DNA from: JAWWPY01 sp964412845
GTDB taxonomy: Bacteria > Actinomycetota > Actinomycetes > Streptosporangiales > Streptosporangiaceae
Direction of reading: 5' to 3'
DNA length: 64,000 nucleotides
Assembly: GCA_964412845.1 (NCBI GenBank)
Contig: CAYPQM010000001.1
Location: 56,293-120,292, forward strand
Shown here: in pieces, positions 33,157 through 41,693 of the stretch
Layout of the letters: each line of letters begins with the position of its first letter
How positions within the stretch are numbered: position 1 is the first letter of the stretch
Made by a program: the position numbers and the translations under genes
The notes under the pieces: generated by a model
What the model was told of the DNA's origin: nothing
Seen by the model: the letters and a program-made list of their open reading frames with translations, nothing else
Databases searched by the model: none

Positions 33157-34224
33157 ATGAGCCTGCCGGTGCCGGTGGTGTGGAGCGAGGCCTGCCTGGG
33201 CCACGAGCCCAGGGACGAGGTCTGGCTCGGGGTGCCCGAGCCAGGCACCGAGCTGCCCGCCCGGGCGCTCGTGCTGCGCGACGCGCTCCGCGCCGCGGGC
33301 GCGCCCATCGTCGCCGCCCGGGAGCACGGCGATGAGATCCTGCGCGCCGTGCACGACGCGGAACTCCTCGATCATCTGGCCACGATCTGGGCCGACTGGG
33401 TGGCGGGCGGCTATCCGGCCGAGCACGGCCGGGACCGTGTCGTGCCGTACGTCTTCCCGACCCCCGGCATGCTGGCCGGGCTGCCGCTGCGCTCACCCCC
33501 GGCCGCGCACGGCCGGGCCGGGCGGTTCTGCTACGACACGATGACACTGATCGGCCCCGGCAGCTGGGCGGCGATCCGGGGCGCAGCGGATGCCGCGCTC
33601 ACCGCCGCCGGCCTGGTCAGCGCGGGCGCGCCGGTCGCCTACGCGCTGTGCCGGCCACCGGGTCATCACGTCACCCGCGGCGCCTACGGCGGTTCCTGCT
33701 ACCTGAACAATGCCGCGATCGCCGCCGAGGCGATGTCCGCCGCCGGAGCGGGCCGGATCGCGATCCTGGACATCGACGCGCACCACGGCAACGGCACTCA
33801 GATGATCTTCTACGAGCGAGCCGACATCTACTACGGGTCAACGCATGTGGACCCAGCCGCGGGCTGGTTCCCGCACTACGCCGGCTTCGCCGACGAACGC
33901 GGCGCAGGGGCAGGCGAGGACGCCAACCGCAACCTGCCGCTGGCCCCGGGCAGCGGCGATGACGAGTGGCTCACCGCGCTGGATGTCCTGCTCGCTGATG
34001 TCCGGGCCCGGGGCGCCGATGCGGTCGTGGTGTCGCTCGGCCTGGACGCGGCGGCGGCCGACCCGGAAAGCCCGCTGCAGGTGACCGAGGACGGCTACCG
34101 CGAGGCCGGCCGGCGGATCGCCGCCCTGGCGCCGGCCGTATTCATCCAGGAAGGCGGCTACGACCTGGCCTCCCTGGGTGGCCTCGCCGTCGCGGCGCTG
34201 ACCGGAGCGGCCGAGTTTTCATGA
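33157..34224 (+). CDS. Histone deacetylase/acetylpolyamine amidohydrolase family protein
   Basis: The 355-residue protein has the zinc-hydrolase motifs CRPPGHHVTRGAYGGSCYLNN (His-His), ILDIDAHHGNGTQ (metal Asp/His) and LGLDAAAADPESPL (second metal Asp), plus QEGGYDL with the Tyr near the end. It should remove acetyl groups from polyamines or other small amides in the cytoplasm. It stands alone, divergent from the oligopeptidase gene. Confidence 0.88.
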   Translation: MSLPVPVVWSEACLGHEPRDEVWLGVPEPGTELPARALVLRDALRAAGAPIVAAREHGDEILRAVHDAELLDHLATIWADWVAGGYPAEHGRDRVVPYVFPTPGMLAGLPLRSPPAAHGRAGRFCYDTMTLIGPGSWAAIRGAADAALTAAGLVSAGAPVAYALCRPPGHHVTRGAYGGSCYLNNAAIAAEAMSAAGAGRIAILDIDAHHGNGTQMIFYERADIYYGSTHVDPAAGWFPHYAGFADERGAGAGEDANRNLPLAPGSGDDEWLTALDVLLADVRARGADAVVVSLGLDAAAADPESPLQVTEDGYREAGRRIAALAPAVFIQEGGYDLASLGGLAVAALTGAAEFS

Positions 34225-34437
34225 TCACGGCGATTGCTCAGAGCCTGTTGGGACACCCCTGCCGCCGCTTCCTTGTCGCCGGTGGCAGCGGTTAGCGTGG
34301 TCCGGTGACCGTCCTGCGGATCCGCGGGGCCGCCGCGCCACCGCGCCACCGCGGTTTCTATCGACAACTTAATATGCTGCCCAGGTTGTACCGCTTGGAG
34401 ATTACGGCAGCGCTCAAGGGAGAGGGGCCAGGCGACG

Positions 34438-35289
34438 ATGCAGGCGTCAGAGGTCCCGCGTGCGGTGGCTGCGGCCATGTCGGCCGCCTCATCCTTTGAC
34501 CTGACAGTCGACGACGCGATCGTTCTTCAGGACTCGAACAGGCTCACTCTGCGTCTGCTGCCTTGTGACGTGCTGGCCCGGGTGGCCCATGTAGCGCATC
34601 AGGCCGCACAGTTCGAAGTCGAGCTTGCTCAGCGGCTCGCCGGATCCGGGTGCCCGGTGGCTGCTCTTGAGCCTCGAGTGGACCCAGGTGTCTATGAGCG
34701 TGATGGCTTCGTGGTCACGCTGTGGACCTACTACGAACCTGCGGCACATCGAGAGGTCTCACCAGCCGACTACGCCAGTGCGCTCGAGCGGTTGCATGCC
34801 GGCATGCGCAAACTCGATGTCCCTACGCCGCACTTCACGGATCGAGTCGAGCAGGCTCAGCAACTCGTCGCGAGCCGCGACCACACTCCGGCGCTCGCCC
34901 ACGCGGACCGGGAGCTCCTCGGCGACACGTTGCGAAGCCTGAGACGAGTGATCGGCGAGCACGGCGGCGCCGAGCAGCTGCTGCACGGCGAGCCGCACCC
35001 GGGCAACGTGCTCACCACGAAGAACGGGCTGCTGTTCATAGACCTCGAGACGTGTTGCCGTGGGCCTGTCGAATTCGACCTCGCCCATGTGCCCGAAGAG
35101 GTCAGCGAGCACTATCCGGGTGTCAATCAAGACTTGCTGCGCGAGTGCCGGATCCTCGTGCTGGCGATGATCGCAACGTGGCGCTGGGATCGAGGCGACC
35201 AACTCCCAAACGGGCGCCAGCTGGGCACAGAGTGGCTCAGCCAGATCCGGGCCGCGCTCGATCGCAAAGGGCTGGATACCGATGGCTGA
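34438..35289 (+). CDS. Aminoglycoside-phosphotransferase-like kinase
   Basis: This 283-residue protein carries LHGEPHPGNVL (APH catalytic loop with Glu in place of the usual Asp) and FIDLETCCRGPVEFDLAHVP (metal-binding loop). The Asp-to-Glu change in the catalytic motif also occurs in other actinobacterial members. Codons are less GC-extreme than in its neighbours, which hints at separate acquisition. The 213 bases upstream hold a GGGAGAGGGG site but nothing else clear. Substrate is unknown. Confidence 0.75.
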   Translation: MQASEVPRAVAAAMSAASSFDLTVDDAIVLQDSNRLTLRLLPCDVLARVAHVAHQAAQFEVELAQRLAGSGCPVAALEPRVDPGVYERDGFVVTLWTYYEPAAHREVSPADYASALERLHAGMRKLDVPTPHFTDRVEQAQQLVASRDHTPALAHADRELLGDTLRSLRRVIGEHGGAEQLLHGEPHPGNVLTTKNGLLFIDLETCCRGPVEFDLAHVPEEVSEHYPGVNQDLLRECRILVLAMIATWRWDRGDQLPNGRQLGTEWLSQIRAALDRKGLDTDG

Positions 35290-35443
35290 TCTCGGGTCTT
35301 CGAGGTCGTAGCAGGCTGGCTGCTGATGTCGGGATCTACCGTGATCCCCGGTCTTGGCCGGTCGCGGGCGAGATCCAGTCGCGCGTGTCGATGGCTCGCG
35401 CTGAACGAGCACCGCGATCATGGAGGAGGTGGCCGCCGGCCGG

Positions 35444-36028
35444 CTAGACGGCGGCGGTACCGATCAGGCCGCCCAGGGTGACCAGCGCCGGCAGGTCGTC
35501 GTCCGGCAGGCCCGCGGCCGCGTCCGGGCGGCTCGGCACGACCAGGTACCGGCTCTCGGCGCTGGCGTCCCACACCGCGATCTCGGTCTGCTCCGGCAGT
35601 TCCAGCCCGAACTCGGCCAGGACGGCGCGCGGTTCACGGACCGCCCGTGACCGGTAGGCCAGGCTCTTGTACCAGCTCGGTGAGGGTCCGAGCAGGGACA
35701 CCGGGTAGCAGGAGCACAGCGTGCACACGACCATGTTGTGCAGCCCGGGCTCGTTGGCGACTGCTTTCAGCCGGTAGCTGCTGACAATGTCAGCGAAGCC
35801 CAGTTCGGCAGCGGCCGCGTTGCCGTCGGCCAGCAGCCGCTCCCGGTACCCGGGGTCGGTCCACGCCCGGGCCACCATCCGCGCCCCGTTCACCGGGGAG
35901 GCGGTCGCATAGAGCCGGGTCAGCACCGCGTCCAGTGCCTCGTCGGTCGCCAGCCCGGCGGCGATCACCCGTTCCTCGAGTCGCCGCACCCGCGCGGCGA
36001 CCGGCACGTCCTCGTGCTGGTCCGCCAT
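35444..36028 (-). CDS. Nitrile hydratase alpha subunit, cobalt type
   Basis: The 194-residue subunit carries VCTLCSCYP at 101-109. Cys102, Cys105 and Cys107 are the metal ligands, the last two normally oxidised, and Thr at the second motif position marks the cobalt rather than the iron type. SPSWYKS downstream is also conserved. It hydrates nitriles to amides together with the two beta pieces. ATG 36028 follows GGAGGAGG and overlaps the stop of the upstream gene. The closest architectures known to me are toyocamycin nitrile hydratase (ToyJKL) and thiocyanate hydrolase. Confidence 0.87.
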   Translation of the reverse strand: MADQHEDVPVAARVRRLEERVIAAGLATDEALDAVLTRLYATASPVNGARMVARAWTDPGYRERLLADGNAAAAELGFADIVSSYRLKAVANEPGLHNMVVCTLCSCYPVSLLGPSPSWYKSLAYRSRAVREPRAVLAEFGLELPEQTEIAVWDASAESRYLVVPSRPDAAAGLPDDDLPALVTLGGLIGTAAV

Positions 36029-36297
36029 CACCCAGCCTCCTCCAGGTAGGACTCCCACAGGTCCACGGTCACCGTGTGCGTCCCGGTCCCCCAGAGCGCC
36101 GCGGCCGGGAACCGCACCGCATAGACCATCTCTTCCCGGGGCGGCGCTAGGCCCCGTGCGCGGTCGTCCGGCAGCGGGCACACCCCTTCCGCCTCAACGA
36201 TCTCACCCACCTGGCCCCGGACGTACCGGGGCAGCCGGGTGTGATGATCGGGATCAAGCAGGCGGGTGCGGACCTGCGTTCCCGGCGGGAACCTCAC
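36028..36297 (-). CDS. Nitrile hydratase beta subunit, C-terminal half as separate protein
   Basis: The 89-residue product (FPPGTQVRTRLLDP...HTRLPRYVRGQVG...VYAVRFPAAALWG...VDLWESYLE) matches the SH3-like C-terminal domain of nitrile hydratase beta. It starts at GTG 36297, overlapping the stop of the N-terminal piece (GTGA). Both ends are clean, so this is a designed split and not a frameshift. Confidence 0.85.
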   Translation of the reverse strand: MRFPPGTQVRTRLLDPDHHTRLPRYVRGQVGEIVEAEGVCPLPDDRARGLAPPREEMVYAVRFPAAALWGTGTHTVTVDLWESYLEEAG

Positions 36298-36554
36298 CGG
36301 ATGCCCTTCTCGGTGAGCAGGGTCTCTATCGCCCGCAGCCAGCGCTCGTAATACGACGCGTGCAGGTACTCCTCCGGCGGGATCCGTTCGATCGCGTCCC
36401 TGAACTCGTCGACGTTGTAGATGCCGCGCGACCGGAGCACCCCGTTCAGTGCGTAGACCCGCGCTTCCCAGTCGGCATGGAACGGCTGGCCGTCGTCACC
36501 CAGCGGGACGGCCCCGAAACCGGCCTGGCCGCCGACATCATGAACCCTGCTCAC
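36294..36554 (-). CDS. Nitrile hydratase beta subunit, N-terminal half as separate protein
   Basis: The 86-residue product (MSRVHDVGG...FHADWEARVYAL...NVDEFRDAIERIPPEEYLHASYYERWL) matches the helical N-terminal domain of the beta subunit, including the Arg (EFR, residue 52) that contacts the oxidised cysteines. GTG 36554 has a GGGAGG site. It is the first gene of the three-gene unit. No activator (P14K/P47K) gene is present nearby. Confidence 0.85.
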   Translation of the reverse strand: MSRVHDVGGQAGFGAVPLGDDGQPFHADWEARVYALNGVLRSRGIYNVDEFRDAIERIPPEEYLHASYYERWLRAIETLLTEKGIR

Positions 36555-36686
36555 CCCGGCACCTCCCGGTAGGCCGTCCTGCTGCCACCCAGGCTAGCTA
36601 CCCGGCACCGGGAAGCCCGGCTCAGGGACAGGCCATTCATGGGAACCTTAGCTGTCTCAGCCGACTGCCTGCCGGAGAGGAAACCC

Positions 36687-37253
36687 ATGGCGGACCCGCG
36701 AGCGCTGCATCGCCGGGCCGGAGCGATGGCCGAGGACGTCATCGCCCGGATCCCGGCCGAGCGGCTGGGCGACCCGACGCCGTGCACCGAATGGGACGTG
36801 CGCGGCGTGATCAACCACATGGTGGGCGGGAACCTCAGGTTCGCCGCGCTGGTCACCGGGGGGTCCGGCCCTGAGCGCGGCGATGACGTGCTCGGCGACG
36901 ACCCGCTGGCCGCCTTCCGGGACTCGTTCGGGCGGCTGTGCGCGGCCTTCGACGCTGAGGGCGTGCTCGAGCAGACCTTCCCGACGCCGTTCGGCGACGG
37001 CCCAGGGGTGATGCTGGTCGGCATGCGGACGTGCGAGATGACGATGCACACCTGGGACCTGGCCGCGGCCACCGGCCAGCCGCGTGACCTCGACCCCGAT
37101 CTGGTCACCTTCACCGATGCCGCGTTCCGGTCCAGGCCGATCCCGCGCGGGGGGCAGAGCCCGTTCGGCGCCGAGCAGCCAGTACCCGAAGGGGCGGCGG
37201 AGGCCGACCGGCTGGCCGCGTACTTCGGCCGGACGATCCCGGCGCAGGCCTGA
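36687..37253 (+). CDS. TIGR03086/mycothiol-dependent maleylpyruvate isomerase-like (DinB superfamily) protein
   Basis: ATG 36687 is chosen for its GAGAGGAAAC site. The 188-residue protein has the N-terminal TPCTEWDVRGVINHMVGGN with metal His and the later EMTMHTWDLAAATGQ (second His). This is the actinobacterial DinB-like metal-dependent family, some members of which use mycothiol. Specific function is unknown. Confidence 0.82.
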   Translation: MADPRALHRRAGAMAEDVIARIPAERLGDPTPCTEWDVRGVINHMVGGNLRFAALVTGGSGPERGDDVLGDDPLAAFRDSFGRLCAAFDAEGVLEQTFPTPFGDGPGVMLVGMRTCEMTMHTWDLAAATGQPRDLDPDLVTFTDAAFRSRPIPRGGQSPFGAEQPVPEGAAEADRLAAYFGRTIPAQA

Positions 37254-37439
37254 CGCAGGCCGGCGACGGCGACGCGGAGCTGGGTGGGGCTTCGTTTGGG
37301 ACCCGGGCCGACGGGTAGCTGAGCGGGCGCAAGAGAGGGCGGGCCTACAGATACGACAGGTCAGCCCGCCGGGCCAGGTCTGGCCGCCGGATCTGGCAGC
37401 ACCGCCCGCACCGGGCGATGAGAGAGGAAAACACTCCCC

Positions 37440-37514
37440 ATGTACATCGGCATCGGAACGGTCGTCGTCATTCTGATCATCGTGCTCGTCGTCCTGTTGC
37501 TGCGCAGGCTCTGA
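37440..37514 (+). CDS. 24-residue membrane microprotein
   Basis: The frame MYIGIGTVVVILIIVLVVLLLRRL is a single transmembrane helix ending in Arg-Arg. It has a good ribosome site (GAGAGGAAAA, 37410-37430 region) and is followed 32 bases later by a perfect terminator hairpin, so it is transcribed as a defined unit. It resembles the short DUF6131-type proteins of Actinobacteria. Function is unknown. Confidence 0.65.
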   Translation: MYIGIGTVVVILIIVLVVLLLRRL

Positions 37515-37546
37515 CTTCCCCCAGCGAACTTCCCCAGCGAAGCATC

Positions 37547-37581
37547 CCGCGGTGAGGCCATCCGGCCTCACCGCGGTTTTT
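37547..37581 (+). terminator. Rho-independent terminator
   Basis: CCGCGGTGAGGCC (37547-37559) and GGCCTCACCGCGG (37564-37576) form a perfect 13-bp stem with an ATCC loop, followed by five T. It ends the microprotein transcript before the DUF2237 gene. Confidence 0.92.
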
Positions 37582-37621
37582 GCTGTCCATCCGCTCCGCT
37601 CGGGTAAGAGATACTGCTGAC

Positions 37622-38014
37622 ATGGCCGAACGCAATGTGCTGGGCGGCGAACTGGAGCCGTGCGGTACCGACCCAGTCACCGGGTTCTACCGGGACGGGT
37701 GCTGTAACACGGGGCCCGACGACCGGGGCAGCCACACGATCTGCGCGGTAGTGACCGCCGAGTTCCTGGAGCACCAGCGCCGGATAGGCAACGACCTCAG
37801 CACCCCGATGCCCCAGTTCCATTTTCCCGGGCTGATGCCCGGAGACCGCTGGTGCGTGACGGCCGCGAACTGGCTGCGGGCCCATCGCGATGGCGCCGCC
37901 GCCTACGTGGTGCTGGCGTCCACCCACGAGCGGGCCCTGGAGATCGTTCCCCTGGCCGCGCTCCAGGAACACGCCATCGACGTCCCCGCGAGTCCGGGTG
38001 GGCTGGAGGGCTGA
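37622..38014 (+). CDS. DUF2237 family protein
   Basis: The 130-residue protein matches the DUF2237 pattern from end to end: NVLGGELEPCGTDPVTGFYRDGCC near the start, GNDLSTPMPQFHFPGLMPGDRWCVTAANW in the middle and THERALEIVPL at the end. The conserved cysteines suggest metal or redox chemistry, but no function is established for the family. Confidence 0.87.
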   Translation: MAERNVLGGELEPCGTDPVTGFYRDGCCNTGPDDRGSHTICAVVTAEFLEHQRRIGNDLSTPMPQFHFPGLMPGDRWCVTAANWLRAHRDGAAAYVVLASTHERALEIVPLAALQEHAIDVPASPGGLEG

Positions 38015-38098
38015 GCGCTCCACGTCTGCCTGCTGGTCCAGGCCGTTTCGGGTAATGGGCCGTCCGTGAAACCGCACTGCCGGTTAGATCGCCCCGCG

Positions 38099-38144
38099 TA
38101 CTACGCTTTACGTACTACACGCCACGTAGTATCGTACGACGTAG
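38099..38144. promoter_or_regulatory. TACTAC/GTAGTA repeats upstream of the PadR gene
   Basis: TACTAC occurs at 38099-38104 and 38113-38118, and GTAGTA at 38126-38131; the last two form a 6-bp inverted repeat with a 7-bp spacer. Further ACGTAG occurs at 38139-38144. The region is unusually AT-rich for this genome and lies 39-84 bp before the PadR start, so it is a likely PadR operator and promoter. Confidence 0.55.
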
Positions 38145-38182
38145 CATCGAAGGGGCTGGACTGACGTGGGAGGTGCGGCACG

Positions 38183-38503
38183 GTGGCAGATGACCTCGGC
38201 CGGTGGGCCGATCCGTCCATGCTGGTTCTCGCCAGCCTGGCCGACGGGCCCAAGCACGGGTACGCCATCACCCAGGACGTCGCCGTCCAGGTCGACGTGC
38301 GGCTCGGCCCGGGCACGCTGTACGGGGCCATCGGCCGGCTGGAGGAGCGCGGTCTGATCGAGGCGATGCCAGCGCAGCAGCGACGCCGACCGTACCGGAT
38401 CACCGCCGCGGGCGCGCAAGAGCTAGCCCAGGCCGCCGCGCGGATGCGTGACGTCGCCGAGTTCGGGCTCAGCCGCCTCGCCGCCGCCCGGACCACGGCA
38501 TGA
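38183..38503 (+). CDS. PadR-family transcriptional regulator
   Basis: The 106-residue winged helix has the PadR pattern MLVLASLADGPKHGYAI...RLGPGTLYGAIGRLEERGLIE...RRRPYRITAAGAQEL. It starts at GTG 38183. Its stop overlaps the start of the next gene by 4 bases, so it probably controls that membrane protein and itself. Confidence 0.88.
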   Translation: MADDLGRWADPSMLVLASLADGPKHGYAITQDVAVQVDVRLGPGTLYGAIGRLEERGLIEAMPAQQRRRPYRITAAGAQELAQAAARMRDVAEFGLSRLAAARTTA

Positions 38504-39462
38504 CCCCGCACTACCCGGACGTCGCCGGGCGTGACCCGGACACCGCCGACCGCCCCGATTCGCGTTGTGTTCGCGCGGTCCTGAGCCTGTACCCACGGCG
38601 CTGGCGAGAGCGCTATGGCGAGGAGTTCGCGGCACTGCTCACCGACATGACCGCCGCGTCGCCCTGGCGCGCCTGGGCCGGCCTGATCGTTGACGCCGCC
38701 GCTGGCGCCCTGGACGCCCGCCTGAATCCACCTGGAGGCAGTAGCATGCACGATCGCATTCGCCGGTCCCTCGCGGTAGTGGCCTGCGCCGTCGTGGCCT
38801 TCATCATCGCCGGGGCCGGCTTCCAGAAAATGACCGAGTACCCGGACTTCCGGGCCGCCGCCGACCAGCACGCCGCCATTGGCGCATCATTCGACATCCT
38901 GCGGGCCGCCGCGATCGTGGCCGGGGTCGCCGTGCTCGCGGGCGCGCTGCCGCTGGCCTGGAGCGTCATCAGGCAGGCCGTCACCGCCCGGCAGGCAGAC
39001 CTGATCCGGCTGCTGATCGTCCCGCCCGTAGCGGTAGCCGCCTGGCTCGCCATTGTCGTGGTCATCACCAAGGTCGACCGTCACCCTCAGGTGCACTCCG
39101 CGGCCAACGTCGCCACGGTGGCGGCCATCGCCCTGCTCGGCGCCGCCGCTGCGGCGGCGTGCGCGTGGGCGGCCGTGACCCTGCTGCGCCGGGCCGACTT
39201 CACCCCACGGCTGCTGCGGCCCCAGGTTGTCCCGATGGCCGTGCTCAGCGTGTGCATGGCCGTGGTCACCGGCGCGGACATCAGCTGGGGCCTGGCCGTC
39301 CGCGCGGCCGACGGCGCGCTGTTCCACAGCGACAACGGCCTGCTGGCCACGTCGCTGCCGCCGAGCTGGGCCGGGGGCGTCGTCGTGCTGGCGGCCGTTA
39401 CTGTCGTGACCGCGGCCGCCACCGCGCGAGCTGCCCGTGAGCTGCACACGCCAGCCCAGTAG
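38500..39462 (+). CDS. Membrane protein coupled to PadR
   Basis: The 320-residue protein has a soluble N-terminal part with LYPRRWRERYGEEFAALL, a motif found in many PadR-linked membrane proteins of Actinobacteria, followed by six transmembrane helices. The ATGA overlap shows coupling with the PadR gene. Function is unknown, possibly envelope stress or transport. Confidence 0.75.
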   Translation: MTPHYPDVAGRDPDTADRPDSRCVRAVLSLYPRRWRERYGEEFAALLTDMTAASPWRAWAGLIVDAAAGALDARLNPPGGSSMHDRIRRSLAVVACAVVAFIIAGAGFQKMTEYPDFRAAADQHAAIGASFDILRAAAIVAGVAVLAGALPLAWSVIRQAVTARQADLIRLLIVPPVAVAAWLAIVVVITKVDRHPQVHSAANVATVAAIALLGAAAAAACAWAAVTLLRRADFTPRLLRPQVVPMAVLSVCMAVVTGADISWGLAVRAADGALFHSDNGLLATSLPPSWAGGVVVLAAVTVVTAAATARAARELHTPAQ

Positions 39463-39531
39463 CCGCCGCCCGGCCGGGGACCAGCGGCGATACCGCACCT
39501 CAGGAGCCGGTTCGATCGCTTGGGGATGGTG

Positions 39532-40593
39532 ATGACGAGCACTCATTTCGCTGAGCCGGGAGCCAGCATGGTCGTCGGGGACCCGAAGCGGCCGCTCATC
39601 GGGAGCGCCATCTTCGCCACGTTGCAGGCTGCGATCGCTTTCTCCGTCCTCACCGGCCCGGTCAAGCAAATTGCGCTGCTATACCGCCACGCGCCTTGGA
39701 CGAATGATCCCTTCGACACGATCATCTCGTTTGCCCTGTTCTTCGTCCCGCTCATCGCGGTGTGCTGTCTCATGCGGGTTTCTCTTTGCCAGCGGTCCAC
39801 GCCGTTGCCGGTCGCCCGGGTGCGTGACCTGCTCCGGGGCTGCCGGGTGGTGCTTCTCGCCATCGGGCTCACGCTGCTGTCAGAGTGGATCGCCCTTGGC
39901 ATCGGGGGCAACCGGGCGCAGTGGGATGGCGTGACCTGGCTCCAGGTCGGCTTCCTTGCGTCGATGAGCATCCTCGCCGCCAGGGCGGCCGTCGCTCTGC
40001 GCCGGGCATCAGCTGCGACGCTCAGCGAAAGTGCAGGCCCGCATCCGGACCCTGACTGGCTCACCGACATGGTCATCATCGCGCAGCGGCAGAGCCGCTG
40101 GCTCGGGCCACTTCGCCGTCCGGCGCTCCGCATGGTGAGCTGGCTTGAGCGGCGAGTGCTGACTGTCGTGCGCCGCCACCCGCTGTGGACGTCCGTCCTG
40201 GCCTGCGGCACGTTCGGCGTGCTGGTTGGAGTGAATCAGGGGATCGCGGAGGGCTATGACTTCGCAAGCATGCTCACGGTCGTCATCCTCCTTGGCGGTG
40301 GCATGTTCGCGCTGCTGGTCGGGGCCGGATCCTACCTCGGGCTGGTCCGTAGCAGCGGTCCCCGCCTGCACGGAATAAGGCGCCGAGTTGTCGATGCCAG
40401 CGTGCTGACGTGCGGTGGGGTGCTCGTCCCCTTCGCGTTCCGATACCACTTGTGGTGGATCGTCGGCGGTCAGAATGCGACCGCCGGCATCCCGCAGCTT
40501 GCGGCACTCCTCGGCATATTCGCGCTCTCGATCTTTTTCGCGGTGCTCGCGCTGGAGTCACTGCTGCACTCCTATGCCAACGCCACGCGATGA
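39532..40593 (+). CDS. Hypothetical multi-pass membrane protein
   Basis: From ATG 39532 (best spacing to GGGGA) the protein has 353 residues and seven to eight hydrophobic segments. Alternative starts lie at 39520 (TTG) and 39526 (ATG). A cytoplasmic loop of about 70 residues divides two helix groups. I do not recognise the family. Codon use is somewhat less GC-biased than in the surrounding genes. Confidence 0.6.
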   Translation: MTSTHFAEPGASMVVGDPKRPLIGSAIFATLQAAIAFSVLTGPVKQIALLYRHAPWTNDPFDTIISFALFFVPLIAVCCLMRVSLCQRSTPLPVARVRDLLRGCRVVLLAIGLTLLSEWIALGIGGNRAQWDGVTWLQVGFLASMSILAARAAVALRRASAATLSESAGPHPDPDWLTDMVIIAQRQSRWLGPLRRPALRMVSWLERRVLTVVRRHPLWTSVLACGTFGVLVGVNQGIAEGYDFASMLTVVILLGGGMFALLVGAGSYLGLVRSSGPRLHGIRRRVVDASVLTCGGVLVPFAFRYHLWWIVGGQNATAGIPQLAALLGIFALSIFFAVLALESLLHSYANATR

Positions 40594-40613
40594 CCCGCCT
40601 GGCTCATGATCAG

Positions 40614-41561
40614 CTAAGGGATAAGCGCGATCTTGCCAGTCGTGTGGCCGCTCATGATCGCCCGGTGCGCGGCGGCGGCGTCGGCCAGCGGGAACGTGCC
40701 GGTCACGAACACGTGCAGGGTCTTGTCCTGGGCCAGCCGGGTCAGCTCCAGGCGCGCGGCGTCGCGGATCTTGGTGCCCGGGTCAGCGCCGGGTCCGTTG
40801 CCCAGAACCTTGATGCCGGCTTCCAGGCCGCGGGCGAACGCGGCGATGGTGGCGATGCGCGCCCGGTCGGCGACGAGCATGACTGAGACGTCAACTGCCT
40901 CATCGGTGCCGACCAGGTCAAGCGCGGCGTCGACCCCGCCGGGGGCCAGGGCGGCCACCCGGTCGGCCAGTCCGTCACCGTAGGCGACGGGAACGGCACC
41001 GAGCTGCCGGAGGAAGTCGTGCCGGGCCGGGCTGGCCGTGGCCACGACCGTCGCCCCGCGGGCGGCCGCCAGCTGCACGGCCATGACGCCGACTCCCCCA
41101 GCTCCGCCATGGATCAGCACCGTGTCGCCTGGGCGCACGTCAGTGGCCGCGAGCGCATGCCAGGCGGTCGCGCCGGTAACCATCAGCCCCGCTGCCTGCG
41201 CCCAGTCCAGCACCGGCGGCTTGGGAACCAGCGCCTGAGCCGGCAGCACCAGCTCAGCGGCGTAGGCACCGGGTGCGCGGAACGCGATCACTTCGTCGCC
41301 GACCACGATCGGGCCCGCCGGGCCCACCGCATCCGGCCCGACCGCCGTCACCACGCCCGCGGCTTCTGAGCCGAGCCGGATCGGCAGCTTCGCCGGATCG
41401 GCGCCGAACGCCCCGCTGTAGACCTTCTGGTCGAACGGGTTGATGCCTGCCGCCCGCACCTCGATGCGCGCCTCACCGGGCCCCGGCCCGGAAAGCGGCT
41501 GGTCAGTAACCGACAGCACCTCAGGCCCACCGAACGCGGTGGCGATCACGCAAGCTGGCAT
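40614..41561 (-). CDS. Zinc-type/quinone oxidoreductase (MDR superfamily)
   Basis: The 315-residue protein has the MDR pattern AAGINPFDQKVYSG and the cofactor loop VLIHGGAGGVGVMAVQLA, typical of NADPH quinone oxidoreductases without zinc. The ATG at 41561 lies at the centre of a perfect 20-bp palindrome; GTG 41549 just inside the gene is an alternative start. It would reduce quinones or enones with NADPH. Confidence 0.82.
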   Translation of the reverse strand: MPACVIATAFGGPEVLSVTDQPLSGPGPGEARIEVRAAGINPFDQKVYSGAFGADPAKLPIRLGSEAAGVVTAVGPDAVGPAGPIVVGDEVIAFRAPGAYAAELVLPAQALVPKPPVLDWAQAAGLMVTGATAWHALAATDVRPGDTVLIHGGAGGVGVMAVQLAAARGATVVATASPARHDFLRQLGAVPVAYGDGLADRVAALAPGGVDAALDLVGTDEAVDVSVMLVADRARIATIAAFARGLEAGIKVLGNGPGADPGTKIRDAARLELTRLAQDKTLHVFVTGTFPLADAAAAHRAIMSGHTTGKIALIP

Positions 41562-41570
41562 GCCAGCTTG
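41551..41570. repeat. Perfect 20-bp palindrome over a start codon
   Basis: CAAGCTGGCATGCCAGCTTG reads the same on both strands. The ATG of the quinone oxidoreductase gene (41561-41559) is at its centre. It could be an operator or a translation-blocking hairpin in the mRNA. Confidence 0.7.
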
Positions 41571-41693
41571 CAACACCCACCTCAGCGGCACTCATTCCCC
41601 GCGGACGACTGACCGGCGCCCTCTTACCTCGTCGCCATGCTTGCGATGCTTTATGCCGTTACGTTCAGGTGACACGCTGTTCGCGGCCAGACT

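Noticed and set aside
36028..36554. Split nitrile hydratase beta chain as a frameshift or sequencing error
   Set aside because: Each half has its own start with a fitting overlap, and the split point matches the known domain border in three-subunit enzymes.
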